Program-made: the position numbers and the translations under genes | The notes under the pieces: model-generated | The model's database searches: none | The model's input: the letters and a program-made list of their open reading frames with translations, nothing else | Told to the model about the DNA's origin: nothing | NCBI GenBank assembly: GCA_965215945.1 | Contig: CBDCFC010000014.1 | Span: 1-64,000, forward strand | Length of the DNA: 64,000 bases | Direction: 5' to 3' | Source: JAHEKD01 sp965215945 | GTDB taxonomy: Bacteria > Pseudomonadota > Gammaproteobacteria > Arenicellales > JAHEKD01 | Shown: positions 18,360 to 27,596 of the stretch, one piece after another | Position numbering within the stretch: the stretch's first letter is position 1 | Layout of the letters: every line of letters begins with the position of its first letter

Positions 18360-19751
18360 TTGAATAAAAAACTCAATTGGTGGATTGCTTTGTTACTGCT
18401 AGTTTGTGGTCCGCATGCTTATGCTAGTGGCGAAGAATTAGTGCTTAAAAATCTCACCGGCGAATGGTCAGCCTGGCTATGCGTATTATTTTTTATTTTG
18501 GCTTACTTACTGGTATTTGGTGAGGGGCGGTTAAGTTTAAAGAAATCCAAACCAATGCTGGTGGCATCTGGTCTAATCTGGATTTTTGTTGCCATGAGTT
18601 ACAACAATAGCGGCGAAACTCACACCGCTGAGGTATTGTTTCGTCAGTCTTTGGAATTTTATGTTGAGTTATTTCTGTTCTTACTCGCATCCACAACTTA
18701 TTTGAATGCCATGAGTGAACGCGGTGTTTTCTCAAGCCTAAGACGTACAGTAATGTCCAGAGGTAGTTCGTTGCGGGTGGTTTATTGGGTTTGTGGTGCG
18801 TTGACCTTTATATTTTCTGCCCTGTTAGCTAATTTTGCGGTGGCCTTGGTTCTGGCAAGTGTGATTTTGATTTTGGGCCAGGATAACAATAAATTTGTTG
18901 TTTGTGGCTGTATCAATCTTGTCGTTGCCGCCAATGCCGGTGGCTGTTTTTCTCCCTTTGGCGATGTCACCACCTTGATGATCTGGCAAAAGGACCTGGT
19001 TGATCTTGGTGAGTTTTTAAATCTATTTATTCCTTCATTAATTAACTGGCTGGTGCCCGCTATCATTTTGAGCTTTGGATTTGAATCAAAACTATCCAGG
19101 TATGATGGTGATCGTACTCATATGTCCAAAGGTGCCTGGATTGTAACTGGCTTATTTGTTTTTACCTTGTTGAGCTCGATCATTGTTAAGCAGGTTTTTC
19201 ATTTGCCTGCGGTGATTGGGATGATGACAGGCTTGGGTCTGCTTAAGTTGTATGGTTATTATTTAAAACGCCATGGTATTACCCATTTATCGACTCAATC
19301 TACACCGGGTAAAAATGTTAAGTACGATATATTTCGCTCTTTGGAACGTTCTGAATGGGACACCCTGATGTTTCTTTATGGCATTATTGTTTCAATCAGC
19401 GGGTTGGCGGCCTTAGGTTATTTAAATATCGTTTCAAATACATTCTATGGTCAACTTGGTGCCACTAATGCCAACATTTTAATCGGATTATTTTCGGCGC
19501 TTTTAGATAATGCTGCCGTTATGTACAGCGTTATCTTGATGCATCCGGACATGAGTCACTGGCATTGGTTGTTAATTACCTTGACAGCAGGGGTAGGTGG
19601 TTCATTGCTTTCCATCGGTTCAGCGGCCGGGATTGTCATCATGGGGCTTTCGCAAGGAATATATACGTTTGGTTCTCATTTGCGCTGGGTATGGGCGATC
19701 GCTTTTGGTTATGTTGCGAGTATAGGTGCCCATTTTTTGATTAACGCCTGA
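18360..19751 (+). CDS. NhaD paralogue lacking a key Asp
   Basis: 463-residue NhaD-family protein, colinear with the divergent NhaD from end to end (for example NLVVAANAGGCFSPFGDVTTLMIWQ and MMTGLGLLKLYGYYLKR). The start is TTG at 18360 with AGGAA about 8 bp upstream. The motif SPVADNLTTAL is changed to SALLANFAVAL, so the Asp and both Thr of this ion-binding helix are gone (Ala157 replaces Asp155; Asn158 is kept), while the second Asp (202) and LLDN remain. It therefore probably differs in ion, stoichiometry or role, or regulates its partner. The frame is intact, arguing against simple decay. Confidence 0.88.
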   Translation: MNKKLNWWIALLLLVCGPHAYASGEELVLKNLTGEWSAWLCVLFFILAYLLVFGEGRLSLKKSKPMLVASGLIWIFVAMSYNNSGETHTAEVLFRQSLEFYVELFLFLLASTTYLNAMSERGVFSSLRRTVMSRGSSLRVVYWVCGALTFIFSALLANFAVALVLASVILILGQDNNKFVVCGCINLVVAANAGGCFSPFGDVTTLMIWQKDLVDLGEFLNLFIPSLINWLVPAIILSFGFESKLSRYDGDRTHMSKGAWIVTGLFVFTLLSSIIVKQVFHLPAVIGMMTGLGLLKLYGYYLKRHGITHLSTQSTPGKNVKYDIFRSLERSEWDTLMFLYGIIVSISGLAALGYLNIVSNTFYGQLGATNANILIGLFSALLDNAAVMYSVILMHPDMSHWHWLLITLTAGVGGSLLSIGSAAGIVIMGLSQGIYTFGSHLRWVWAIAFGYVASIGAHFLINA

Positions 19752-19831
19752 CCGTCACAGTAAACGCTGATTCTAATAACATTCAGCTTTCTGGGTTAAA
19801 ATGCGGCCAGCAGAAATAACGAGGATCAAAA

Positions 19832-20260
19832 ATGCGTAGTTTGGTTGGATTAATTTTAGTGTTGTGCAGTTCTTTATCGTTGGCGCAGGGAACCGTAGAG
19901 GGTTTGTGGAAGACTATAGACGATGAAACCGGTGAAGCTAAAAGCCATGTTCGAATTGAGGCACGTGACGGCATGTTTTACGGTACGGTTGAAGAAGTTT
20001 TAAATCCTGAGAAGAAAAATTCGGTTTGTGATAAATGTCCGGGCGATCGATTGGGTGTGCCTATCGAGGGGTTGGAAATTATTCGCAATATGAAGCCCAA
20101 GGGTGATGGTTGGGCCGGAGGCACAATTCTTGATCCTAATAAGGGCAAGGTTTACAAAGCCAAGATGAGTCTGAATGATTCGGGTGAGGAACTGACGGTC
20201 AGAGGATTTGTTGGATTTTCATTAATCGGGCGTAGCCAAACCTGGCATCGGGTAGAATAG
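19832..20260 (+). CDS. Secreted DUF2147 protein
   Basis: 142 residues with signal peptide MRSLVGLILVLCSSLSLAQ and the DUF2147 pattern VEGLWKTIDDETGEAKSHVRIE, CDKCPGDRLG and GGTILDPNKGKVYKAK. Periplasmic lipocalin-like small protein; function is not established for the family. A single CxxC (Cys-Asp-Lys-Cys) is present. It stands alone, convergent with the YdcH-like gene. Confidence 0.88.
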   Translation: MRSLVGLILVLCSSLSLAQGTVEGLWKTIDDETGEAKSHVRIEARDGMFYGTVEEVLNPEKKNSVCDKCPGDRLGVPIEGLEIIRNMKPKGDGWAGGTILDPNKGKVYKAKMSLNDSGEELTVRGFVGFSLIGRSQTWHRVE

Positions 20261-20270
20261 CCAGTTAAAT

Positions 20271-20474
20271 TCAGGCGGGCAGGTCTGGAATCAAATCACT
20301 TTCCAAGCGCGAAATTTGATCTTTAAGCTGAAGCTTTTTTCTTTTTAATGCTTGTATTTGCAGTTGATCGACATATTTGAATTTCAGTAGCCGCTTAAGA
20401 TTATCATCGATTTCGCGATGTTCCTGGCGCATTGTGCGGAGCAATTGTAGAAGATCTTCGCTGTCATCTGGCAT
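20271..20474 (-). CDS. YdcH/DUF465 small coiled-coil protein
   Basis: 67-residue highly charged helical protein: LLRTMRQEHREIDDNLKRLL, then LKRKKLQLKDQISRLESDL, the DUF465 pattern with HREID and RLKKxKLxLKDxI. Cytoplasmic; no known biochemical role. Convergent with the DUF2147 gene with a 10-bp gap. Confidence 0.85.
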   Translation of the reverse strand: MPDDSEDLLQLLRTMRQEHREIDDNLKRLLKFKYVDQLQIQALKRKKLQLKDQISRLESDLIPDLPA

Positions 20475-20559
20475 TTAACTACTCCTGAAGTTTAAACTAA
20501 GATTATGCTAGCACAGGCCGTAAAGACTGTCGATGATCCAAATATTTGAGGAATAAACA

Positions 20560-20742
20560 ATGCAAACCTGGGAACAAATAGCCGTAGGTGCAATCGCCAT
20601 ATTAATTCTGGTTTGGTTCCTTCCAGGAGTTAAAGCAACGCTGGAAAGATCAAAGCAAGCAGAAAAAGACTGGCCCGGACTATTAATTCCGATGGCTTTC
20701 GTTGTTGGCTTGATCGTTTTTGTTATCATGCTGCTAAATTAG
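20560..20742 (+). CDS. Small two-helix membrane protein
   Basis: 60 residues with an N-terminal helix (IAVGAIAILILVWFLPGV), a charged middle KATLERSKQAEKDWPG and a second helix (LLIPMAFVVGLIVFVIMLL). I do not recognise a named family. It ends 8 bp before the pepN start, so it is probably co-transcribed with pepN and the photolyase. Confidence 0.75.
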   Translation: MQTWEQIAVGAIAILILVWFLPGVKATLERSKQAEKDWPGLLIPMAFVVGLIVFVIMLLN

Positions 20743-20750
20743 AGATAGTA

Positions 20751-23417
20751 GTGTCAGATACCGCCGCAACCCCTGTTACTACAACTGTTTATCGAAACGA
20801 TTATAAAGCGCCAGCTTATTTGATCGATTCGGTTGAATTGATCTTTAATTTGGACGAAGACCAAACGGTTGTTACCAATCGAATGCATGTAAGTCGAAAT
20901 ACTGCGGCGGAACTCACGACCGATTTGCGGCTTGATGGCGATGAATTAGCGCCTGACAAAATTGTATTGGATGGAAAAGAATTAGACGAGGACGGTTATA
21001 AGTTTGATGATGTCAGTTTGACGATCGCAAATGTAACTGAAAGTTTTGAGCTTGAAATCATTACAACGATTAAGCCGCAGGAAAATACTAAGTTAATGGG
21101 CTTGTATAAATCCGCAGGTAATTTCTGCACTCAGTGTGAGGCCGAAGGTTTTAGAAAGATCACGTACTTCTTGGATCGGCCTGATGTCTTGACCACATAC
21201 ACGGTGACGATAATCGCTGATAAAGAAAAATACCCAGTGTTGCTCGCTAACGGTAATCGAATTAATTCTGGTGAAGATAATAACGGAGACCATTGGGTGC
21301 GCTGGCACGACCCATTTCCCAAGCCCAGCTATTTGTTTGCCCTGGTCGCCGGAAATCTTAAGAAAATAACCGACGCCTACACCACCATATCAGGGCGACA
21401 GGTGTTGTTGGAAATTTATAGCGAAGCACACAATATTGATCAATGCGATTACGCTTTGGAATCGCTTAAAAAGTCCATGCGCTGGGATGAGCAGGTATAT
21501 GGGCTTGAATACGATCTTGATATTTACATGATTGTTGCTGTCGATGATTTTAATATGGGTGCAATGGAAAACAAGGGCTTGAACATCTTTAACACGAAAT
21601 ATGTATTAGCCAATAGTGAAACGGCTACAGATGATGATTTCTTGGGGGTTGAAAGTGTCATCGCTCATGAATACTTTCACAACTGGTCCGGCAATCGGGT
21701 GACTTGTCGTGATTGGTTTCAGCTTAGTTTAAAAGAGGGATTTACCGTTTTTCGCGATCAGGAGTTTAGCGCGGATATGCACTCACGCGGCGTTAAGCGT
21801 GTTGAAGATGTGAATGTTTTACGTACTTATCAGTTCCGCGAGGATGCCGGGCCAATGGCTCATCCGGTTCGTCCGGAGTCGTATCAGGAAATCAATAACT
21901 TTTATACGCTGACCGTCTATAACAAAGGTGCTGAAGTAGTACGTATGATTTCAACCATTGTCGGTAAACAAGGCTTCCGACGTGGCAGCGATCTATATTT
22001 CCAACGCCATGATGGTCAAGCCGTCACCATAGAGGATTTTATTTGTGCCATGGAAGATGCAAATGATATAAAACTGGAACAATTCAGGTTGTGGTATTCA
22101 CAGGCAGGTATCCCTGAGGTTAAAGTAATGGAACATTACGATGAAAAAAACCAACAGTATAAATTAACCTTAAAACAGTCTTGCCCTGATACACTCGGGC
22201 AAAAAAATAAAAAACCGTTTCATATTCCAATTAAGCTTGGTTTGCTCAATGTACGGGGTGAAGCACTTAAACTGATCTGTTCGTCCAAGGCTATAACCAT
22301 TGATGAATCGACGACCAGCGCTGTTTTACATTTAAAACAAAGGCAGCAGGACTTTATCTTTGAACAGATTACCGCTAAACCCATTTGTTCATTTTTAAGA
22401 GAGTTTTCTGCTCCAATTAATGTTGAATTTGCTCAACTCAAGGAAGAGCTGAGTCGTTTGCTGGCACATGATTCAGATGCCTTCAATCGTTGGAACTGCG
22501 CGCAAAACCTGATGAGGGAAACACTATTAACATTAATTGATGATATTCAGAATAATCGTGAGCTGAGTCTACCTGATCATTTGCTCGAGGCGATAGGCCA
22601 GGTTATCGATGCGAAAAATCAGGATCAGGCTTTAATTGCCTTAAGCTTAGTGCCGCCGAGTGAATTGTATATGGCACAGCAATTAAGCGTGATTGATCCC
22701 GATGCCATACATCAGGCCAGAGAGTTTTTGATTACAAGGCTTGCCCAAATTCATAAAGACAAATGGTTGAAACTATATGAAGATTTATCAGGCTCATCTG
22801 AATACATTGTTGATCAGCAACATGTTGGCCGGCGCAGTTTGCGTCAAGTTTGTTTAAATTACTTGCTCTCGCTTGATGATGAGTCATCGTGGCAAATGGC
22901 AATATCCCAATATGAAACGGCCAATAACATGACCGAGCGTTTAGGTGCTTTCCAGGGGCTATTGAAAACATCCTGCCCACAGGTAAAAAGAATTACCGAA
23001 GATTTTTATTCTAAATATCAACAGCATGCCCTGGTGATGGACAAATGGCTGGCCGTTCAAGCTACAGTGCCTAAACCTGAGACATTAGCCCGAGTGAAAG
23101 AGCTTGAGAAAAAGCGTATTTTTGATCGGAAAAATCCTAACAAATTAAGATCGCTGGTAGGCACATTTGTTTCACAAAATCCAGTTTGTTTTCATGCGCC
23201 CGATGGCAGTGGCTATGATTACCTGACAAAGTGGTTGTTAGAGTTAGATCCGGTTAATCCGCAAGTTGCAGCACGGTTGGCAAGTTCGTTTAATAGCTGG
23301 AAAAGTTATGATCAAACCCGCCAAATGTTAATGAAACGCTCACTTGAAAAAATAAACAGCACTAAAAAATTGTCCAAAGACGTCAAGGAAATAGTAACTA
23401 AAGCACTGGCAGCATGA
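20751..23417 (+). CDS. pepN: Aminopeptidase N
   Basis: 888-residue M1 zinc metallopeptidase that trims N-terminal residues from peptides in the cytoplasm. It has the exopeptidase motif GAMENKG (near residue 270) and the zinc motif HEYFHNW (His306, His310) with the distal Glu in KEGFTVFRDQEFS. Length matches the Escherichia-type enzyme (870). The start is GTG at 20751, 8 bp after a small membrane protein gene. Its stop overlaps the photolyase start (ATGA). Confidence 0.97.
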   Translation: MSDTAATPVTTTVYRNDYKAPAYLIDSVELIFNLDEDQTVVTNRMHVSRNTAAELTTDLRLDGDELAPDKIVLDGKELDEDGYKFDDVSLTIANVTESFELEIITTIKPQENTKLMGLYKSAGNFCTQCEAEGFRKITYFLDRPDVLTTYTVTIIADKEKYPVLLANGNRINSGEDNNGDHWVRWHDPFPKPSYLFALVAGNLKKITDAYTTISGRQVLLEIYSEAHNIDQCDYALESLKKSMRWDEQVYGLEYDLDIYMIVAVDDFNMGAMENKGLNIFNTKYVLANSETATDDDFLGVESVIAHEYFHNWSGNRVTCRDWFQLSLKEGFTVFRDQEFSADMHSRGVKRVEDVNVLRTYQFREDAGPMAHPVRPESYQEINNFYTLTVYNKGAEVVRMISTIVGKQGFRRGSDLYFQRHDGQAVTIEDFICAMEDANDIKLEQFRLWYSQAGIPEVKVMEHYDEKNQQYKLTLKQSCPDTLGQKNKKPFHIPIKLGLLNVRGEALKLICSSKAITIDESTTSAVLHLKQRQQDFIFEQITAKPICSFLREFSAPINVEFAQLKEELSRLLAHDSDAFNRWNCAQNLMRETLLTLIDDIQNNRELSLPDHLLEAIGQVIDAKNQDQALIALSLVPPSELYMAQQLSVIDPDAIHQAREFLITRLAQIHKDKWLKLYEDLSGSSEYIVDQQHVGRRSLRQVCLNYLLSLDDESSWQMAISQYETANNMTERLGAFQGLLKTSCPQVKRITEDFYSKYQQHALVMDKWLAVQATVPKPETLARVKELEKKRIFDRKNPNKLRSLVGTFVSQNPVCFHAPDGSGYDYLTKWLLELDPVNPQVAARLASSFNSWKSYDQTRQMLMKRSLEKINSTKKLSKDVKEIVTKALAA

Positions 23418-24868
23418 GTGACAAAACCATTATCGTCTGGTTTAGAGAGGATCTTAGATTGGACGATAATCCCGCATTATTCGAAGCCAGTATAAGTGCC
23501 AAACATGTTATTCCCGTTTATATTTTCGACGAGCAGAATGTTGATGACTGGTCCATGGGTGCAGCGAGTCGTTGGTGGTTGGAGAGAAGTTTAGCAAAGT
23601 TACGCGAACAGTTGAGAAACCGCCAAAGTGATTTATTACTATTTCAAGGTGAATCAGCATCTCTTTTAAGCAAGGTCATATCAGCATCGAACGTTGATGC
23701 TGTTTACTGGAATCGACTTTATACGCCAGTGCAGATCAGACGTGATAAAAAAATCAAATCACAGTTACGGGAAGCTGGGATTGAAGCGGTATCGTTTGAA
23801 GGTAATGTTTTGATTGAACCGTGGAAAACGCTGAATAAAACTAATTCGCCATACAGAGTTTTTACACCGTTCTGGAAACGCGTAAAAGAAGATTTGATTG
23901 CCCGACCGCCTGATGTTTATCCTATTACAGATAAATTGCCACCGTTACCTAAAAAGCTGATCAAAAATGAATCGTTGCAATCATTGGGTTTGTACCATTC
24001 CAAAGTTGATTGGGCTGCTGAATTCCCCAATTACTGGTCACCTGGTTTTGAAGGTGCAATCCAAATAAAGAACGAGTTTATCAATGATGAAATAAATCAC
24101 TACGATAAACAACGTGATTTACCTAATATTGAAGGTACGTCGAGGCTTTCTCCGCATCTTCATTTTGGTGAAATTAGTGTCAAGGCATTATGGATGGAGA
24201 TTTATCGGGGCTTAGCCAGCACAAGCCAATCACAGCAACAACAAATATGGCCTTATTTACGCCAATTAGCCTGGCGTGATTTCAGCCAGTATTTACTATT
24301 TCATTTTGATCACATTGATCGAAAGCCGTTTCGGGCGGATTTTGCTGAGTTTCCTTGGCACGAAGACCAGCAGTCATTAGCAAAATGGCAGCAAGGTAAA
24401 ACAGGTTATCCCTTGGTAGATGCGGGCATGCGTCAACTCTGGCAAACGGGCTGGATGCACAATCGAGTACGAATGGTTTGTGCTTCATTTTTAACAAAGC
24501 ATCTGTTGATTCATTGGTTCGAAGGAGCCAAGTGGTTCTGGGATACCCTGGTTGATGCGGATTTGGCCAACAATAGCTGTGGCTGGCAATGGGTGGCGGG
24601 AAGTGGCGCTGATGCAGCGCCTTACTTTAGGATCTTTAACCCCATGACCCAAAGTAAAAAATTCGACCCCAAGGGGCAGTATATACGGCAATGGATACCG
24701 GAGCTTAGCAGTTTAGATAACAAGCATATTCATGAACCCTGGCTTGCGGATAAAACCGTGCTTAAACAAGCAGGTCTTGAGTTAGGCAAAAATTACCCGC
24801 ATATAATTATTGAGCACTCAAAAGCACGTCAAAGAGCATTGGCGGCATACAGCCGGTTACGGAAATAA
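23414..24868 (+). CDS. phrB: Deoxyribodipyrimidine photolyase
   Basis: 484-residue FAD-dependent CPD photolyase class I/cryptochrome. N-terminal Rossmann antenna domain (VWFREDLRLDDNPAL); C-terminal FAD domain with WRDFSQYLLFH, TGYPLVDAGMRQLWQTGWMHNR and DADLANNSCGWQWVAGSG, the conserved flavin-binding and substrate segments. Repairs UV dimers with light. Overlaps pepN by 4 bp. Confidence 0.95.
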   Translation: MSDKTIIVWFREDLRLDDNPALFEASISAKHVIPVYIFDEQNVDDWSMGAASRWWLERSLAKLREQLRNRQSDLLLFQGESASLLSKVISASNVDAVYWNRLYTPVQIRRDKKIKSQLREAGIEAVSFEGNVLIEPWKTLNKTNSPYRVFTPFWKRVKEDLIARPPDVYPITDKLPPLPKKLIKNESLQSLGLYHSKVDWAAEFPNYWSPGFEGAIQIKNEFINDEINHYDKQRDLPNIEGTSRLSPHLHFGEISVKALWMEIYRGLASTSQSQQQQIWPYLRQLAWRDFSQYLLFHFDHIDRKPFRADFAEFPWHEDQQSLAKWQQGKTGYPLVDAGMRQLWQTGWMHNRVRMVCASFLTKHLLIHWFEGAKWFWDTLVDADLANNSCGWQWVAGSGADAAPYFRIFNPMTQSKKFDPKGQYIRQWIPELSSLDNKHIHEPWLADKTVLKQAGLELGKNYPHIIIEHSKARQRALAAYSRLRK

Positions 24869-24895
24869 GTCGTAATAGTTATATTATTATTGATC

Positions 24896-25588
24896 ATGAT
24901 GAGTTCCAAAGATAAACCCATTGCGCCTGTTTCAAGTTCCAGCGAGATCGATGCGTTTTTAAAAGACGCACGGTCCATGGCTTCGGCTAAACAGAAAGGT
25001 TCGGGTAATTTGATTTTTGCAATGGACGCGACATTTAGTCGTGAGCCAACCTGGGATATGGCTTGTCATATTCAAGGCGAAATGTTTTTGGCGACTGACC
25101 AAATAGGTAACTTAAATATCAAGTTGGCTTATTACGGTGGATTCAATACTTTTAAGGTTTCAAATTGGGTGAGTAATTCGGCGCAGATGCTAAAACTGAT
25201 GCAGTCGGTTAGATGCGAAGGCGGCAAAACCCAAATTGGACGTCTACTTGAATATGTATTGAAACAAGCCAGTCAGCAGTCTGTTGATGCTTTGGTGTTT
25301 GTCGGTGATTGTATGGAAGAAGATGCAGACCATTTGTCTGATCTTGCCGGGCAGTTAGGATTAATTGGTGTGCCGCTGTTTATTTTCCAGGAAGGTTCCA
25401 ATCTGACAGCGAGGAAAGTGTTCAAACATTTGGGTAAATTATCCAAGGGTGCTTATTGTTCGTTTGATTCGGGTAGTGCAGAGCAATTAAAAGCATTGCT
25501 TGCAGCGGTTGCTGTTTACGCAACAGGGGGGAAGCAAGCATATCTTGATTATGCCAAAAATAATAATATTGCAGGCTTGCTAGAATAA
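24896..25588 (+). CDS. VWA-domain protein
   Basis: About 230 residues. A von Willebrand A-like fold is suggested by LIFAMDATFSREPTWDMA (MIDAS variant DxTxS), the threonine-containing GGKTQIGRLLEYV and ALVFVGDCMEEDADHLSDLA. No signal peptide or membrane helix. Start uncertain: ATGs at 24896 and 24899 follow a possible TTG at 24890, and no clear Shine-Dalgarno is seen. The next gene, a membrane J-domain protein, starts 6 bp later, so the two probably act together; the function is unknown. Confidence 0.8.
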   Translation: MMSSKDKPIAPVSSSSEIDAFLKDARSMASAKQKGSGNLIFAMDATFSREPTWDMACHIQGEMFLATDQIGNLNIKLAYYGGFNTFKVSNWVSNSAQMLKLMQSVRCEGGKTQIGRLLEYVLKQASQQSVDALVFVGDCMEEDADHLSDLAGQLGLIGVPLFIFQEGSNLTARKVFKHLGKLSKGAYCSFDSGSAEQLKALLAAVAVYATGGKQAYLDYAKNNNIAGLLE

Positions 25589-25594
25589 AAGCCA

Positions 25595-26308
25595 ATGCTG
25601 CGTGTATTTATTATCATTTCAGTAATTGCCTTTCTATGGTGGTTTCTATTTACCTTCAATAAGGCGCCAGTGGCTCAACGCAAGCAATTATTAACTAAGT
25701 TTCTTCTTTATTCCCTGGCTGGATTATTGTTGTTGATGGTAGTGACAGGGCGGGCGCACTGGCTATTCGCAATCATTGGAGCAGCGATACCTTGGCTACA
25801 GCGCTTGTTAGTCGTCAAAAAAGCCTGGAATTCATTCAAGCCAAAAACAGAATCAACCCCATCCTCCGGTCGACAATCGACAGTTCAGAGTGAATATATA
25901 ACAATGAGTTTGGATCATGATTCGGGTGAAATGAATGGACAAGTTTTAAAAGGGAGCTTTGTTGGGCAGGAGTTAGAAAATCTCGATCAAGAACAATTAT
26001 TAAATTTTTACAATGAATGTTTGGCTGATCCAGATTCACAAAATTTACTGACCGCTTATCTGGATTTTCGTTTTGGTGATGAGTGGCGAAGTCAACAGTC
26101 ATCGGAACAAACTGAGCAAAAACCGCAATCAACCAAACAAATGTCACAGGCTGAAGCGTTGGCGATTTTAGGCTTAAAAGAAGGAGCAGGGGAAAAAGAA
26201 ATTATCAAGGCGCATAAAAAACTGATGCAAAAACTGCATCCAGATCGGGGAGGGTCTGAATATCTTGCTTCGAAGATTAATCAGGCAAAATCAATTTTGC
26301 TGGAATAA
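25595..26308 (+). CDS. Membrane-anchored J-domain protein
   Basis: 237 residues: two hydrophobic helices (residues ~3-17 and ~35-70), a linker rich in Gln/Ser, and a C-terminal J-domain AEALAILGLKEGAGEKEII...HKKLMQKLHPDRGGSEYLASKINQAK containing the HPD tripeptide that stimulates DnaK. This layout (TM then C-terminal J-domain) is that of DjlA/TIM14-like co-chaperones. Probably co-transcribed with the VWA gene. Confidence 0.88.
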   Translation: MLRVFIIISVIAFLWWFLFTFNKAPVAQRKQLLTKFLLYSLAGLLLLMVVTGRAHWLFAIIGAAIPWLQRLLVVKKAWNSFKPKTESTPSSGRQSTVQSEYITMSLDHDSGEMNGQVLKGSFVGQELENLDQEQLLNFYNECLADPDSQNLLTAYLDFRFGDEWRSQQSSEQTEQKPQSTKQMSQAEALAILGLKEGAGEKEIIKAHKKLMQKLHPDRGGSEYLASKINQAKSILLE

Positions 26309-26461
26309 ATTACAAAATTCGCCGTTTATAGACGAAAAAATATGAAATACTTAACTGAAAGTTATATATATTCTTGTAATATTCGTATAGTATAGTAACT
26401 ATAACAATAATAATTATTCAAAAATAATATTGTTACAAAGGAGTGCCTGTGAGGTGTATAA

Positions 26462-26995
26462 ATGGATAATATTCTTATTATCGATAATGATGACCATTAC
26501 TGCCGTGACATGGTTTATTCATTAGAAGCTATTGGCTTTGATACCTTGATTGCGCATGATTCAGCCACGGCTCTTAGTATTGCGGCACAATCAAAACCTG
26601 AAAAAATTGTTTTAGAACAACATCTTGAAAACGGCTCGGCCTTTGAGTTGATTAAGCCGCTAGTTTCAATTGTTGCTGAAGCCAGATTAATTGTATTGTC
26701 CCGTTCGGGGTGTTTGGCAGATGCAGTCCAGGCGATTAAGCTGGGTGCTTTTAATTATTTGCCCAAGCCTATCGACGGTAGAACGCTACTTCAAAGTTTC
26801 AGATCAAATACTCATGGTGAACAAGTTTTGAATAACTCGATGGCTAAGCCAATGTCGATTAAGCGGTTTGAATGGGAATATATACATACAGTATTAGCAA
26901 ATCAAAACGGTAATATTTCAGCTGCAGCGAGAGAGTTAGGTATCAACAGGCGAACGTTACAACGTAAGCTGAAAAAATATCCCAGTGTGAATTGA
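26462..26995 (+). CDS. Atypical RegA/ActR-like response regulator
   Basis: 177 residues: receiver domain followed by a Fis-type helix-turn-helix (ISAAARELGINRRTLQRKL), the PrrA/RegA/ActR architecture. The acidic pocket (DNDD, 8-11), the conserved Ser (VLSRSG) and Lys (LPKP) are present, but the phosphoacceptor position reads VLEQHLENGS, Glu52 in place of Asp. Glu at this site often mimics phosphorylation, so the protein may be constitutively active. No histidine kinase gene is adjacent. Shine-Dalgarno GAGGTG at 26451-26456. It is 196 bp upstream of the small secreted proteins and the CsgG-like gene and may control them. Confidence 0.85.
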   Translation: MDNILIIDNDDHYCRDMVYSLEAIGFDTLIAHDSATALSIAAQSKPEKIVLEQHLENGSAFELIKPLVSIVAEARLIVLSRSGCLADAVQAIKLGAFNYLPKPIDGRTLLQSFRSNTHGEQVLNNSMAKPMSIKRFEWEYIHTVLANQNGNISAAARELGINRRTLQRKLKKYPSVN

Positions 26996-27191
26996 ATGTG
27001 TCATTTTGCCACACCGCGTCAAAATGCCAGATTGAAAAAATTTTTAATTAAAGCAAAATGATAAAAGCCCCAGATTTGCAACAACGAGAATCATAAATTC
27101 AAACAGGGGTTCTCAACGATGATCCGGGGTGGGGTGTTGAAAAACACATAAATAATAAATTTAACTATAACGATAATCAAAGGAGATCATC

Positions 27192-27518
27192 ATGTTAAAA
27201 AAAACTTTAATCATTGGTGCCTTGTCGGCACTGGCCTTTACAGGCGTAGCTAACGCTGGCGGCGGTCTTGTTGTTAACGCAACAAATGACTCTTATAAAG
27301 CTGTAGCGATTGGTGGCGATGCTGTTGTTAAGCATGCAAGTGCTGGCGGTTCTGGCCCTGCTATAGCAGGTTCGATCGTTATGCCTTCAAGATTTGATTG
27401 CAAATGCTTAAAGGAGCTTAATCTAAAAAATACCAGTAAGTACGCATTAGCAGTAGGTAATGCGATTGCTGGATCTATTGTGTTAGAAGGCCATCACTAT
27501 AAAAAGAAACATCATTAA
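27192..27518 (+). CDS. Small secreted Gly/Ala-rich protein with internal repeat
   Basis: 108 residues with a signal peptide (MLKKTLIIGALSALAFTGVANA). The mature part holds two imperfect repeats, each ending in AIAGSIV (57-63 and 91-97) and each preceded by Asn-x-(Ser)-x-Tyr-x-Ala-Val-x-Gly. It also has a CKC (70-72) and a His/Lys-rich tail (GHHYKKKHH). Strong Shine-Dalgarno AGGAGAT. I do not recognise the family. Its size, secretion and repeats, together with the CsgG/HfaB-like gene nearby, fit a curli-like or HfaA-like surface-fibre subunit; that is inference. Confidence 0.75.
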   Translation: MLKKTLIIGALSALAFTGVANAGGGLVVNATNDSYKAVAIGGDAVVKHASAGGSGPAIAGSIVMPSRFDCKCLKELNLKNTSKYALAVGNAIAGSIVLEGHHYKKKHH

Positions 27519-27550
27519 GTTTTAGCAGGTATTAACCTGACTTGATGTCA

Positions 27551-27574
27551 GCTGGCGAACCTTGGTTCGCCAGC
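27551..27574 (+). other. 11-bp perfect hairpin after the small secreted gene
   Basis: GCTGGCGAACC and GGTTCGCCAGC are separated by TT. No U-run follows on the plus strand. It may stabilise the upstream mRNA, which would give more of the secreted protein than of downstream products, or act as a weak terminator. Confidence 0.65.
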
Positions 27575-27596
27575 ACTTAAAAAGAAGATTAAAAAA

